From an uncultured Lachnospiraceae bacterium (GTDB lineage: Bacteria; Bacillota; Clostridia; Lachnospirales; Lachnospiraceae), in the NCBI GenBank assembly GCA_905234245.1, contig CAJOGN010000002.1, positions 1-64,000 on the forward strand: a DNA stretch of 64,000 bases. The letters run 5' to 3'. Positions 1 to 7,799 of the stretch are shown here, in pieces. Position 1 is the first letter of the stretch. Each line of letters opens with the position of its first letter. The translations under genes and the position numbers were made by a program. Under the pieces are notes generated by a model, which was not told where the DNA came from, did not search any database, and worked only from the letters and a program-made list of their open reading frames with translations.

Positions 1-109
1 GGGGAGCTACTGTACTTCACACTCCCATCTCCGCTCCTGCCGATACCCCGATTTAACACTGCATCACAACCCACATAATAAATTATTCCATAAATCAATC
101 GAAAATCGC

Positions 110-138
110 TTGACATACTTGATTTATTTTGTTATAAT
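110..138 (+). promoter_or_regulatory. sigma70-type promoter of the left early block
   Basis: A perfect TTGACA box (110-115) and a perfect TATAAT box (133-138) are separated by 17 bases, the consensus for a housekeeping-sigma promoter. It lies about 100 bases before the first gene of the rightward early block, so it is the likely entry point for host RNA polymerase. Positions 1-109 hold no gene that I can support. Confidence 0.85.
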
Positions 139-236
139 GAGGATGGTGGAAGAGGGGCCTCTTATATATAACCTCTTGACACTGCTTCTGACTTCGTATA
201 TAATCAGTAAATAAAATCCAACGAAGGAGGTCTAAC

Positions 237-962
237 ATGATCCTACAAACTAAATACTTTGATCTAGAAACAGACATGTTCTCATTCAAGAATCCAGAAT
301 CTATCAGACAACAACTAGAAGAACGATACTGCCGCTATTTCACTGATAAGCCATGCAACGAGACCATCACCTACAACGACCCATTTAAAATTCATCTAAA
401 ATACAAACGCATTGATGATTCTCTTAATATACACTTTGAATTTCCAACCGAAGAACTACTCTTCCCGGAGGTGGGGCGTATAGAGGGTTATAAAATAACC
501 AACTCAGATTATTCTTGTCGTGGCTTCAAGTACGAACTAAACCATACTTATACCATAGAAGAAGATCCAGTCCTCTGTAAAAGAGGATTCCACTTCTGCA
601 AAAAACTGATTGACTGCTTCAAATACTACCCCCCTGAGAGAATTACCTATGAAATATATAACCTAGATACTCACAAATATCTCAAAGTCAGAAGCAATGG
701 TACTACTTATCAGTTGAGAGATAAATACTGTACCAATAACCTCACTATCTTAGAGGAATGCACTACAGAAGAAATTCTAGAAGCATTTAGCAAAGATATA
801 GATTATCTACGCTGTTTCTATTTAAGACTCCAACTCCGTGGTGAAGTCTATGAATACCACGATGGTGTCTTCCATAAAGTCATCCCCGGAGAGAAGCTAA
901 ACAACCAACCAACTTGGACTTTCTATATTCCAGAGGAGGAATCAGATGATTCTAAAGACTAA
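237..962 (+). CDS. DUF7666-like phage protein, copy 1
   Basis: This 241-aa protein of unknown function starts after GGAGG with normal spacing. Its core holds the pattern CRGFxYExNHxY (about residues 98-109) followed by CKRGFHFCKKLIDCFKYY. That Cys-rich 'RGF...GFHFC...D.F.YY' signature is what I remember for small phage and bacterial DUF7666-type proteins; the family name is from memory. It is the first gene after a consensus promoter and is closely related along its whole length to the next gene, so the pair arose by tandem duplication. No catalytic residues can be named. Confidence 0.75.
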   Translation: MILQTKYFDLETDMFSFKNPESIRQQLEERYCRYFTDKPCNETITYNDPFKIHLKYKRIDDSLNIHFEFPTEELLFPEVGRIEGYKITNSDYSCRGFKYELNHTYTIEEDPVLCKRGFHFCKKLIDCFKYYPPERITYEIYNLDTHKYLKVRSNGTTYQLRDKYCTNNLTILEECTTEEILEAFSKDIDYLRCFYLRLQLRGEVYEYHDGVFHKVIPGEKLNNQPTWTFYIPEEESDDSKD

Positions 963-1665
963 ATACTTTAACATAGAGACAGATTTGTTTTCATTTAGAG
1001 AACCAGAGTCTATCAGAAAACGAATAGAGAATCGTTTCAAAAACTGTTTCACCGACCAACCAAGCACCCACCTTGAATATACTAGTGGCTCAGTGAAAAT
1101 CAGCTTTAATTATGAGCCAACCAAAGCTTACTTCGGTACACCATTTCCAATAGACCCAGAAGACCTCATCTTCTTAAACATAGGGTGTATGGAAGGTTAC
1201 AAAATAATGGATGATGACTACACATGTCGTGGATTCCACTATGAACCTAATCATTCCTATTCTATAGATGAAAACATAATCCCATGTAGAAAAGGTTTCC
1301 ACTTCTGTAGAAAGCTAACTGATTGCTTTAACTACTATCGTCCCACTGCACATAGTGACATGGCGTACAAAATTACATACGACCTTGATGTTTTTAAATT
1401 CTTCAATGTCAAGAGTAACGGGACTACTTACCAACTAGCAGACAAATGTTGTACCAACAATATCACCATCCTAGAAGAATGTTCCACAGAAGAAATTCTA
1501 GAGGCATTTAAAGAATGGATTAATGGAGAATGGCTAGACATAAACAATTTTAAAGTCAAACTCCGTGGTGGGCTATATTTATTCCATGATGGTATTTATA
1601 ATATTATTCCTGATGGGGAATTAAATAAACAGCCAAATTGGTACGTTTATTTAAAGGAGGACTAA
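946..1665 (+). CDS. DUF7666-like phage protein, copy 2
   Basis: This 239-aa paralogue of the preceding gene overlaps its 3' end by 17 bases, so the two are translationally coupled. The start follows AGAGGAGGAATCAG. Both proteins open with MIL(Q/K)TKYF(D/N)(L/I)ETD and share CRGFxYExNHxY, the CxxGFHFC segment, 'VKSNGTTYQL' and 'ILEECxTEEILEAF'. The centre (about residues 45-75) has diverged most. Function is unknown; the retention of both copies suggests dosage or diverged targets. Confidence 0.75.
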   Translation: MILKTKYFNIETDLFSFREPESIRKRIENRFKNCFTDQPSTHLEYTSGSVKISFNYEPTKAYFGTPFPIDPEDLIFLNIGCMEGYKIMDDDYTCRGFHYEPNHSYSIDENIIPCRKGFHFCRKLTDCFNYYRPTAHSDMAYKITYDLDVFKFFNVKSNGTTYQLADKCCTNNITILEECSTEEILEAFKEWINGEWLDINNFKVKLRGGLYLFHDGIYNIIPDGELNKQPNWYVYLKED

Positions 1666-1666
1666 T

Positions 1667-1828
1667 ATGTCAAATACAGCACTAATCTTCTTTGCTCTTT
1701 GCATACATATTCTAGTTACTTCTACTCTACTCTGTCAGATACTAGATAACCTAAGAGACATCAAATATGTACTACATGATATAAGGAAAGGACTGGAAAA
1801 TGCTCATTCAACTAAACATTCCACCTGA
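1667..1828 (+). CDS. small membrane protein
   Basis: This 53-aa ORF starts after AAAGGAGG with ideal spacing. Residues 4-25 form one hydrophobic helix (ALIFFALCIHILVTSTLLCQ), followed by a charged amphipathic tail, so it is a likely single-pass inner-membrane peptide. It overlaps the next start. Such small membrane proteins are common in phage early regions; the target is unknown. Confidence 0.55.
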   Translation: MSNTALIFFALCIHILVTSTLLCQILDNLRDIKYVLHDIRKGLENAHSTKHST

Positions 1829-1970
1829 GTTTGAAGATGAATACAACAAAGACAGATTTAAAGAATCACTACAACGTCTAATCTTAGATGCCAATCTTCT
1901 CGCCGGAAACTATGAGAAAGAAACTGCTAGATTTCTAATAACTGCTTTACAAGATTCCAAGGAGGTCTAA
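1800..1970 (+). CDS. small early protein of unknown function
   Basis: This 56-aa ORF overlaps the previous gene and ends with its stop embedded just after the ribosome binding site (AAGGAGG) of the next gene. It contains 'RFKESLQRLILDANLLAGNYEKET', split here for length: RFKESLQRLILDANLLAGNY then EKET. I recall similar small proteins in Clostridia phage early blocks. It is acidic and probably all helical. No function can be assigned. Confidence 0.55.
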   Translation: MLIQLNIPPEFEDEYNKDRFKESLQRLILDANLLAGNYEKETARFLITALQDSKEV

Positions 1971-2147
1971 ATGGATAAGGATATCATCTCTCGTATCGAA
2001 CCAGTTTATTTCGATGACGAGCCTAATTATTATGAAAAACCAGACTTCTATGCAACATCAGGTCGGTTTATTTGGAATACACTAAAAGAAGCCATTGCTC
2101 ATGAAAAAGAGTTAATAACCAAGAATAACTTTATCAAGGAGGTTTAA
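1971..2147 (+). CDS. small hypothetical protein
   Basis: This 58-aa ORF begins directly after the preceding stop and 5 bases after GGAGG, and again ends just past the next ribosome binding site. It is Tyr- and Glu-rich with no recognisable domain. The tight packing (stop, RBS and start within 15 bases) supports it being a real gene in the same operon. Confidence 0.5.
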   Translation: MDKDIISRIEPVYFDDEPNYYEKPDFYATSGRFIWNTLKEAIAHEKELITKNNFIKEV

Positions 2148-2148
2148 C

Positions 2149-2472
2149 ATGACTATCAAACTAGCATCCAATATCACACCAAATGAAACCATAGATACTC
2201 TCATCAAGTCAGCTATCCTAAACTTCAGAATCAGAGATGAAGACTTCATGTGGGATAACACAAGATACTACTACGTCCGTATTCCTTATGATGATGACGA
2301 ACTAATTATTGTATGTTCAACTAACCTTGACTACGAAGATGAACAAGTCCATGTTTATCTAAACCGTGCAGATACGTTTAAACTTATAGACTATGAACTG
2401 AATATTCCTGAAGAAGAAGGACTTAATTGTTATACTCTTTCAAATGGAGATTTTGTAGTTAACTTTAAATAA
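2149..2472 (+). CDS. hypothetical early protein
   Basis: This 107-aa acidic protein follows AAGGAGG. Predicted alternating beta strands (YYYVRIPYDDDELIIVCS, then VHVYLNRADTFKLIDYEL) suggest a small beta-rich fold. I do not recognise a family. It belongs to the same rightward operon as its neighbours. Confidence 0.6.
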   Translation: MTIKLASNITPNETIDTLIKSAILNFRIRDEDFMWDNTRYYYVRIPYDDDELIIVCSTNLDYEDEQVHVYLNRADTFKLIDYELNIPEEEGLNCYTLSNGDFVVNFK

Positions 2473-2486
2473 GAAGGATGACTAAA

Positions 2487-2984
2487 ATGGATAAAGAACT
2501 GATTCTATCTCGTCTAGCAACGGCAGACCATATTTATGGTTATATGTACGGGCAACCATATATAAACACTGGTGTGGAGTATAAATGGGACAAGATAATT
2601 AAAATCAAAACATCAGACCTTATAATAGGTAAAAACTCTCTTGTCTATGTATGGGGATTTCCCGGGCCAGATGCTAATATCTATTATTTCTCAGACTACG
2701 GTATTACTTGGGCATTTAATCGTGACAAAATAAAATACATTACCTTAGAAGAATGGAGGAAAAGGATGAACCATCAAGAAGCACTAGCTGATTATCTCAA
2801 GTTCAAACAGAAAGTTATGCCAACTATAGAAGAGGATTCCACTCCTATCTCAGCTTATTTTACCGAACAAGAAAGAAACAAAATATCTGATATCTTCCAA
2901 GATCACTATCTCATTGGTATCAACGAGATAGCCGAGGAAGACGAAACTTGTAAAACACTCTTTCAGAAAGTAGGTATTCTATGA
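2487..2984 (+). CDS. hypothetical early protein
   Basis: This protein of about 165 aa is of unknown function. Two in-frame ATGs exist: the upstream one (2478) sits inside the AAGGATG Shine-Dalgarno, so the second (2487, MDKELILSRLA) with an 8-base spacer is preferred. The sequence has 'YVWGFPGPDANIYYFSDYG' and 'ITLEEWRK' motifs, suggesting a small SH3- or KOW-like beta domain followed by a helical tail. It overlaps the next small ORF by 4 bases. Confidence 0.55.
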   Translation: MDKELILSRLATADHIYGYMYGQPYINTGVEYKWDKIIKIKTSDLIIGKNSLVYVWGFPGPDANIYYFSDYGITWAFNRDKIKYITLEEWRKRMNHQEALADYLKFKQKVMPTIEEDSTPISAYFTEQERNKISDIFQDHYLIGINEIAEEDETCKTLFQKVGIL

Positions 2985-3115
2985 TAAACAAAGAAGAACT
3001 TATTAAATATCTAGAAGAACAAATGAGAATCTATTGGGAAGAACCATTCGGCGGCATCTATACCGCCGAAGAAGCTGTAGAACTTATTAAACTATTTCCT
3101 GAAGACGAGGAGTAA
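2981..3115 (+). CDS. small acidic protein
   Basis: This 44-aa ORF starts in an ATGA overlap with the preceding gene. Its composition is strongly acidic (EELIKYLEEQ, PEDEE at the end). It fills the gap exactly between two supported genes with tight overlap, which favours a real gene. Function is unknown. Confidence 0.45.
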   Translation: MINKEELIKYLEEQMRIYWEEPFGGIYTAEEAVELIKLFPEDEE

Positions 3116-3118
3116 ACA

Positions 3119-3541
3119 ATGAAGATAACATACGATCAAGCAAGCTATATAATGCACTATACAGAACCACATAAGTTTGAACACTACTTCTGTAACTATA
3201 CTATAAAACCTTTAGAGGATGGTTATTTCATCTCCTGTGATATGAAATGGATTGTATTTATTCTACTCTACATTCCTATGCTAATAGTTGAATTAATCAA
3301 CTGTCTGATATTCGAAGGAATCATTAATTACATCATGCCAACTAGAAATGTAATCTCATACTGCTCTTCCAAATATGATTACGCTACTGAGAGAATAGAA
3401 GAAGTTGTTCCTTGTTTTACTTGTGGCTATTATCATAAAGAAAATAACACTTGTAACATCAAGAAATGTTCAGGATACGGTATTGGATATGTTACTAAAT
3501 CAGATCAATCTACTTGTACCCACTTTACAAAACAGGAATAA
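3119..3541 (+). CDS. membrane protein with C-terminal Cys cluster
   Basis: This 140-aa protein has one long hydrophobic stretch (about residues 41-70, IVFILLYIPMLIVELINCLI) that could form one or two membrane helices. A Cys/His-rich C terminus follows (CFTCGYYHKENNTC, then C, then STCTHF), of the kind found in small phage zinc-binding tails. It is last in the first early operon; a promoter overlaps its 3' end. Confidence 0.55.
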   Translation: MKITYDQASYIMHYTEPHKFEHYFCNYTIKPLEDGYFISCDMKWIVFILLYIPMLIVELINCLIFEGIINYIMPTRNVISYCSSKYDYATERIEEVVPCFTCGYYHKENNTCNIKKCSGYGIGYVTKSDQSTCTHFTKQE

Positions 3542-3552
3542 TGATATATAAT
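3524..3552 (+). promoter_or_regulatory. probable sigma70-type promoter
   Basis: TTTACA (3524-3529) and TATAAT (3547-3552) are separated by 17 bases, overlapping the 3' end of the preceding gene. Downstream (3553-3649) is a 100-base non-coding, extremely AT-rich leader that contains two copies of the motif ACAAAATAATT before the next gene. Confidence 0.55.
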
Positions 3553-3649
3553 AAAGTACAAAATAATTTATTCTTTTTAATCAAAAAGATAACAAAATAA
3601 TTAATTATTATTCTTTTTTATTTAAAAACAAAACAAAAAAGGAGAAAAC

Positions 3650-3928
3650 ATGAACAAACCTAGACTATCAAGTAGCCAACTAGCTGATATACTCCTCAGT
3701 CTCATTGGAGACATAGAACCAACCGGGGATACATTCATAGACCATGATCGCCTGTGTAATCTACTCAAGCTTCAAGAGACACTAGATATTCTCTTAGATG
3801 AAATGTATTATATCTGTCCCTACCGTGAAAAAACAGAATTCTCAATGCAGAGAAACGCGGATACCGCACTTGACTGGTTCGAGGAAAAGAGAGATTGGAT
3901 GAATGATTTTCTTAGGAGAAGAAAATGA
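3650..3928 (+). CDS. small hypothetical protein
   Basis: This 92-aa helical protein is preceded by AAAAAAGGAG and an AT-rich leader. It contains 'LSSSQLADILLSLIGDIEPTG', split as LSSSQLADILLSLIG then DIEPTG, and ends with a basic patch (LRRRK). This suggests a small helical regulator or nucleic-acid binder, but no family is recognised. Its stop overlaps the next start (ATGA). Confidence 0.6.
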   Translation: MNKPRLSSSQLADILLSLIGDIEPTGDTFIDHDRLCNLLKLQETLDILLDEMYYICPYREKTEFSMQRNADTALDWFEEKRDWMNDFLRRRK

Positions 3929-4179
3929 ACATTTTAATTAAAGACATAGACCTCTCAGATGACAATACTATCTATATCAAGAAGATAGATGGTAAATACT
4001 ACGCCAGACATTCTCATGTTATGGGATTCTCATCTGAGGTAGAGGAAGTAATCGATTGTAAAAACTGTAAACACGCATCTGAGTGCTGTAGTGATGTATG
4101 TATGATTTCTCATTGGAACAAAAAATATAAACCTATTACTTATTGTAGCGAAGGAGAACCAAATGAGTATTCTAGTTAA
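3925..4179 (+). CDS. small Cys-rich protein
   Basis: This 84-aa protein overlaps the previous gene by 4 bases. It has a four-Cys cluster, CKNCKHASECCSDVC, resembling the short zinc-binding 'CxxCxH...C' modules that recur through this block. The N terminus MNILIKDIDL resembles that of the next gene (MSILVKGINP), so the two may be distant paralogues. Function is unknown. Confidence 0.6.
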   Translation: MNILIKDIDLSDDNTIYIKKIDGKYYARHSHVMGFSSEVEEVIDCKNCKHASECCSDVCMISHWNKKYKPITYCSEGEPNEYSS

Positions 4180-4534
4180 AGGTATAAACCCGCCGAGGGT
4201 ATGTGATGACTGTCCTTTTGCTATTTCTGAATGGGACGAATTCGGTGGTTCTAATTCTTACGCATTCTGCACCGCTACTGATGAGTTTATAGGTAGAGGC
4301 TATGATAAAGATGTAGCCAGAGCGTTACTCAATAAACTCCCTAAATGCCCTATAGAACCTCTCCCACCTAATCTAATAGACGTAGATAAGTTCAAAGAAG
4401 GCTACCATATGGGCGATGACTGTTCTACTTGTAGTCAGAATACCAGATCCTGTGAGTATGACTATATCTACTCTAAGATGGATTTTTGTTCTTGGCTAGA
4501 TAATGCCGAAAGAATAGGAGAAGATGAGGAGTAG
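4163..4534 (+). CDS. small Cys-rich phage protein
   Basis: This 123-aa protein starts inside the previous gene after GAAGGAG. It begins MSILVKGINPPRVCDDCPF and carries further Cys pairs (CSTCSQNTRSC). The 'MSILIKGM.MP..C..C' start is a common signature of small zinc-ribbon proteins of Clostridia phages as I remember them. It probably binds one or two zinc ions; the biological role is unknown. Confidence 0.65.
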   Translation: MSILVKGINPPRVCDDCPFAISEWDEFGGSNSYAFCTATDEFIGRGYDKDVARALLNKLPKCPIEPLPPNLIDVDKFKEGYHMGDDCSTCSQNTRSCEYDYIYSKMDFCSWLDNAERIGEDEE

Positions 4535-4537
4535 CGT

Positions 4538-4825
4538 ATGAAATTAGTAGATGTAGATGAATTAATTAACTCACTAACTGTCAACCAACTAGACTGCCCC
4601 GGTTGTCCCGAACCAGAGTTTCTACCTGAGTTAATAGAGATTCTAAAAGAAGCACCTGAAGCAGAACTTCCTATTCGAAGTACCAGATGGGAACGCAAGT
4701 GGGAAGATTGGAGACATCAGTTGTCTTGGCTTGAATGTAGTCATTGTCACGCAAGAACACTAGAACCTTATTACTATTGTCCTTATTGTGGTAGTTATAG
4801 CGGCGGGGAGGTATATGATGAATGA
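4538..4825 (+). CDS. small zinc-ribbon protein
   Basis: This 95-aa protein has a C-terminal zinc ribbon, CSHCHARTLEPYYYCPYCGSY. The N terminus MKLVDVDELINSL is the 'MRLIDxDxL' start seen again at 8039. It is part of the mosaic family of this region: a short N-terminal helix, a spacer and a C-terminal CxxC...CxxC module. No function is known. Confidence 0.65.
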   Translation: MKLVDVDELINSLTVNQLDCPGCPEPEFLPELIEILKEAPEAELPIRSTRWERKWEDWRHQLSWLECSHCHARTLEPYYYCPYCGSYSGGEVYDE

Positions 4826-5207
4826 AATCGTGGAACAGAAATTAAAATATATCAACCAATATAAAGCAATCCAATTAATAAGAAATGAAATACTTTCAAA
4901 ACCTATAAGTGATTTAGATAAAGGTTATGTGGATGGGTTGGATATGGCTATTTCAATATTAAGCAATGATACTCTCCTACCCACAAAGGATTATGATTCG
5001 TGGTTTCAAATAATATTACCACCAAAAGAAAAATACGAATACCACTACGACCACACTGATTGTATCTACTATAGTTCAAAAGAACGACATACATGCCCTT
5101 CTACTTGCGCTCAGTATAGAGATGGTTGGAATGATGCAATGCAGTACATATTCAGAGGTGGTGATGGTTATAGACCATATAGGAGAGATGAGAAATATGA
5201 AGAATGA
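4818..5207 (+). CDS. hypothetical early protein
   Basis: This protein is of unknown function. Of two adjacent ATGs (4815, 4818), 4818 has the better spacing from GGGGAGG. It has an N-terminal helical half and a C-terminal segment with scattered Cys (DCIYY, TCPSTC) followed by 'DGWNDAMQYIF', an element echoed in DUF551-type neighbours ('ADAMRW'). It overlaps the genes on both sides. Confidence 0.55.
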   Translation: MNEIVEQKLKYINQYKAIQLIRNEILSKPISDLDKGYVDGLDMAISILSNDTLLPTKDYDSWFQIILPPKEKYEYHYDHTDCIYYSSKERHTCPSTCAQYRDGWNDAMQYIFRGGDGYRPYRRDEKYEE

Positions 5208-5502
5208 TTTGGTTAGCCGAGCATCTGCAATAGATATTGTTCGCTTTGAATGCGGAGAATGGAAAGGACTAGCAAAGACAATCATTAAAAGATTTGAGCA
5301 ATTACCCTCTGCACAGTCTGAACGGAAGCGGGGAAAATGGGAAATGTTGCAAATGCCAATATCCCCGCCTGTATATAAATGTTCTGTATGTGGCTCACAC
5401 GCATTGCAGTCAATGACTGGATGTCTTATGAATAGACATTATGAGGCAAATTTAACAAACTACTGTCCTAATTGCGGGAGTTATAACGGAGGCAAAAACT
5501 AA
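5197..5502 (+). CDS. LISR-module zinc-ribbon protein
   Basis: The preferred start is ATG 5197, giving MKNDLVSRASAIDIV. The modules, in order, are the N-terminal 'DLVSRASAID' element, the linker 'LPSAQSERKRGKWE', and a C-terminal zinc ribbon (CSVCGSH...CPNCGSYNGG). This N-module/linker/zinc-ribbon order recurs in the 7446 gene and, with a DUF551-like end, in others. Function is unknown; the stop overlaps the next start (TAATG). Confidence 0.6.
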   Translation: MKNDLVSRASAIDIVRFECGEWKGLAKTIIKRFEQLPSAQSERKRGKWEMLQMPISPPVYKCSVCGSHALQSMTGCLMNRHYEANLTNYCPNCGSYNGGKN

Positions 5503-5855
5503 TGATTACATTCAGACCACATAGAGGTTATTTGGATGATGCAATGCAGGAGAAAAAGACATTTGAGACATTACAAGAACTTGTGGAATATATTGTAACT
5601 GAACATAATGAGACAACTCCATGCTTTCAGATTTGTACAGATGACTTGAATATTGGTCTATATGGATATGATGGTGACCGCAGAGTTGGATGGAAGGATT
5701 TATTCATCATCTGTTTTGAATCCTATGATAGGATTAAAGATAAGGATGGATACAATAAATATTTTGGTGGAAAGCATTACAAACATCCATGTGGAGTAAT
5801 AGGATTTTTTACAACAGCAGTGCCAGATGAAGTAGAGGATAAGAATGATGATTAA
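5502..5855 (+). CDS. hypothetical early protein
   Basis: This 117-aa protein overlaps its upstream neighbour by one base. It contains 'DLNIGLYGYDGDRRVGWKDLFIIC' (split as DLNIGLYGYDGDRRVGW and KDLFIIC) and ends with acidic 'VPDEVEDKNDD'. I recall very similar small proteins in Clostridia prophages but without a function. No metal-binding motif is seen. Confidence 0.6.
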   Translation: MITFRPHRGYLDDAMQEKKTFETLQELVEYIVTEHNETTPCFQICTDDLNIGLYGYDGDRRVGWKDLFIICFESYDRIKDKDGYNKYFGGKHYKHPCGVIGFFTTAVPDEVEDKNDD

Positions 5856-5979
5856 CTGTGAATCATGCAAATACGCAAGTAAGTTTATTGATGGTCTTAT
5901 CTTATGTAGAAGAACCAAGACATCCATAAGAGTTAACGCTACTGATTCTTGTAAACATGCCAAAGAAGAAACGAGGTAA
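5845..5979 (+). CDS. short Cys4 protein
   Basis: This 44-aa ORF overlaps the upstream gene. It has CESCKYA, a central Cys (LILCRR) and SCKHA: four cysteines and a histidine spaced like a minimal zinc knuckle. It matches the stand-alone zinc modules found at the ends of larger neighbours, so it may be a detached module of the same family. Confidence 0.5.
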   Translation: MMINCESCKYASKFIDGLILCRRTKTSIRVNATDSCKHAKEETR

Positions 5980-5981
5980 GA

Positions 5982-6188
5982 ATGAACTTTATATATCAGT
6001 TATTAATGTACTTAGGTGCAATAGTCGTATATGCACTTGTTGTAGGCTTACTAACATACTTTATTGCTTGGTTAAATATCAGAAGAGAACCCTATAGCTA
6101 TGATGATGAAGAATATCTTATGATGGCAGTTGTAATACAGGCACTTATAGCTATGTTCTTTATGGCGTATATGATAGTTAGTATTTAA
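5982..6188 (+). CDS. small membrane protein, two helices
   Basis: This 68-aa protein has two hydrophobic helices (about residues 5-30 and 48-66) separated by a charged loop (NIRREPYSYDDEEY). This is a hairpin-like inner-membrane topology. It is too far from lysis genes to call a holin. Role unknown. Confidence 0.55.
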   Translation: MNFIYQLLMYLGAIVVYALVVGLLTYFIAWLNIRREPYSYDDEEYLMMAVVIQALIAMFFMAYMIVSI

Positions 6189-6198
6189 GGAGAAAATA

Positions 6199-6660
6199 AT
6201 GAATGATATAAATGAGATGCCGCCGAAGTGTCAATACTGTCCTTATTGGGAAGTATGTGAGTATCCGTGGGTATGCCCAGATAGAGAGCAACTTGCAACT
6301 AACTTACAACCAACTTGCAACCAACTTGCAACTGATACCATCAGCAGAAAGGCGGCATTGAATGCGCTGAACAAATTGGATGTTAGTGATGGAGTCGGGA
6401 TTAGTTCTGTTGCGTGTTGCTTACAGGAAGAAGCGATTCGCAGTATCGAGAACTTACCATCCACACAGCCAGAACCACACTGGATACCTTGCAGTGAGAG
6501 GTTGCCGGAGAATGGATATTGGCTATGGTCGGCAAAAGGCGGGGAAGTCCAAAAGGACTTTTATTGGGATGGACATTGGGAACAAGCGGAGAAGTATGGA
6601 TATGATGTTGTGGCATGGTTGCCACTACCTAAGCCGTACAAGGAGGATGATTATGATTGA
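6199..6660 (+). CDS. DUF551-like protein with LISR module
   Basis: This 153-aa protein has an N-terminal Cys-rich segment (CQYCPYWEVCEYPWVC), a short internal tandem repeat (QLATNLQPTCNQLAT, residues about 31-45), the 'TISRKAALNAL' module, the linker 'LPSTQPEPH' and a C-terminal DUF551-like domain (WIPCSERLPENGYW ... VVAWLPLPKPY). DUF551 has no established function. Starts with AAGGAG and overlaps the next gene. Confidence 0.65.
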   Translation: MNDINEMPPKCQYCPYWEVCEYPWVCPDREQLATNLQPTCNQLATDTISRKAALNALNKLDVSDGVGISSVACCLQEEAIRSIENLPSTQPEPHWIPCSERLPENGYWLWSAKGGEVQKDFYWDGHWEQAEKYGYDVVAWLPLPKPYKEDDYD

Positions 6661-6937
6661 TGTAGGAGCAGATTTACAGAGAGCATATGATGATGGATAT
6701 GCTCATGGTATTGCCGATGCTATGCAATGGACTTCATGCAGTGAGCGGTTACCGGAACCAGATGAAAGGGTATTGGTATATACAGTAGCAAATGAGTATC
6801 ATGTCTGGGATGCTATGCCACATCGTGGCGAGGGTTATGAATGGGAAGACGAAGAAGGTCTTTACCATAGTTTGTATGAAGTTGCAATGTGGTTACCATT
6901 ACCAGAGCCTTACGCAGGGAGGAGACAGAATGACTAA
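6653..6937 (+). CDS. DUF551-like protein
   Basis: This 94-aa protein starts at ATG 6653 after AAGGAGG. A short N-terminal helix (AYDDGYAHGIADAMQ) precedes a complete DUF551-like domain, WTSCSERLPEPDERVLVY to AMWLPLPEPYAG. It is a paralogue of the C-terminal halves of the genes at 6199, 6930, 8731 and 9129. No function is known. Confidence 0.65.
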   Translation: MIDVGADLQRAYDDGYAHGIADAMQWTSCSERLPEPDERVLVYTVANEYHVWDAMPHRGEGYEWEDEEGLYHSLYEVAMWLPLPEPYAGRRQND

Positions 6938-7388
6938 TGAATTAGCAATTAGAATCCTAACAGGAGATGTGTTAGGTACGACAGAACAAACACAAGAAGC
7001 CATTGAAATGGCAGTAAAAGCACTATCTAACACAAATGGAGAAACAATCTACAGACAGGATGCAATTGACCTTTTGCAGAAATGGTCTGATGGTTATAAA
7101 TACATCGAAACTGAAACAGAATTAGCAATAAAGGACTTTCAACATTTGCCATCCGCACAGCAGTGGATTTCATGTAGCGAGAGATTGCCAGAACATCCAG
7201 AGAATGACGATTATTATCTGGTTACGATTCAGTGTGAACATTATGACGGTTGGGATGACTATGTGACAGGCTTCGCTGAATGGACTAAGCATGGATGGGA
7301 CGAACTGAGTTGCTATATAGGGCAGATAAAGGTTGTTGCGTGGTTGCCTTTGCCGGAACCGTACAGAGGGAAGAAGCAGAATGGATGA
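6930..7388 (+). CDS. DUF551-like protein with N-terminal helical module
   Basis: This 152-aa protein overlaps the previous stop; SD GGGAGGAG. It contains an N-terminal segment (MTNELAIRILTGDVLG), a 'IYRQDAIDLL' variant of the LISR module, the linker 'LPSAQQ' and the DUF551-like domain (WISCSERLPEHPENDDYYLV ... VVAWLPLPEPYRG). It is a further paralogue in the array. Confidence 0.65.
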   Translation: MTNELAIRILTGDVLGTTEQTQEAIEMAVKALSNTNGETIYRQDAIDLLQKWSDGYKYIETETELAIKDFQHLPSAQQWISCSERLPEHPENDDYYLVTIQCEHYDGWDDYVTGFAEWTKHGWDELSCYIGQIKVVAWLPLPEPYRGKKQNG

Positions 7389-7470
7389 ACATGATATTTG
7401 GGCAATTTGGATGCTTTTTGCGGGAATATGCGTGGGGACAATGTTATGCAAAATGATCGAAATGATTTAA
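7381..7470 (+). CDS. possible 29-aa membrane peptide
   Basis: A short ORF (MDEHDIWAIWMLFAGICVG then TMLCKMIEMI) overlaps the genes on both sides. It encodes a single hydrophobic segment. The ribosome binding site is weak (GGGAAG), so this may be spurious; it is included because it exactly bridges the stop at 7388 and the start at 7446. Confidence 0.35.
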   Translation: MDEHDIWAIWMLFAGICVGTMLCKMIEMI

Positions 7471-7799
7471 TCAGTAGACAAATAGCAATTGAAGCAATTA
7501 AGGAAGACAAGATAGATTTAACAAATCCAAATGTAGTGGCGGTATTTAAAGCTACTGGGGATTTTGAAAAGGTGGAAACTCAAGTGATGACTTGCGATAG
7601 ACATATTAAAATGCTCAAGGAACTGCCATCCGCACAGCCGGAACGGCAAAAGGGCGAGTGGATAGATTACACAGAAGACGGTTATGTTGAATGTCCGTTT
7701 TGTCACAACGCAACTAACTGCGACGGGAACAAGGATGAATTACATTTCTGCTTTTCGTGTGGTGCAGATATGCGGGAGGTGGATGGTGAATCTAATTGA
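7446..7799 (+). CDS. LISR-module zinc-ribbon protein
   Basis: Start ATG 7446 gives MQNDRNDLISRQIAIEAI. The modules are 'DLISRQIAIEAI', a linker helix, 'LPSAQPERQKGEWID', and a zinc ribbon (CPFCHNAT...CFSCGADMR). Same architecture as the gene at 5197 but with a different spacer. The CFSCGADMR end is typical of this family in Clostridia phages as I recall. Function unknown. Confidence 0.65.
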   Translation: MQNDRNDLISRQIAIEAIKEDKIDLTNPNVVAVFKATGDFEKVETQVMTCDRHIKMLKELPSAQPERQKGEWIDYTEDGYVECPFCHNATNCDGNKDELHFCFSCGADMREVDGESN

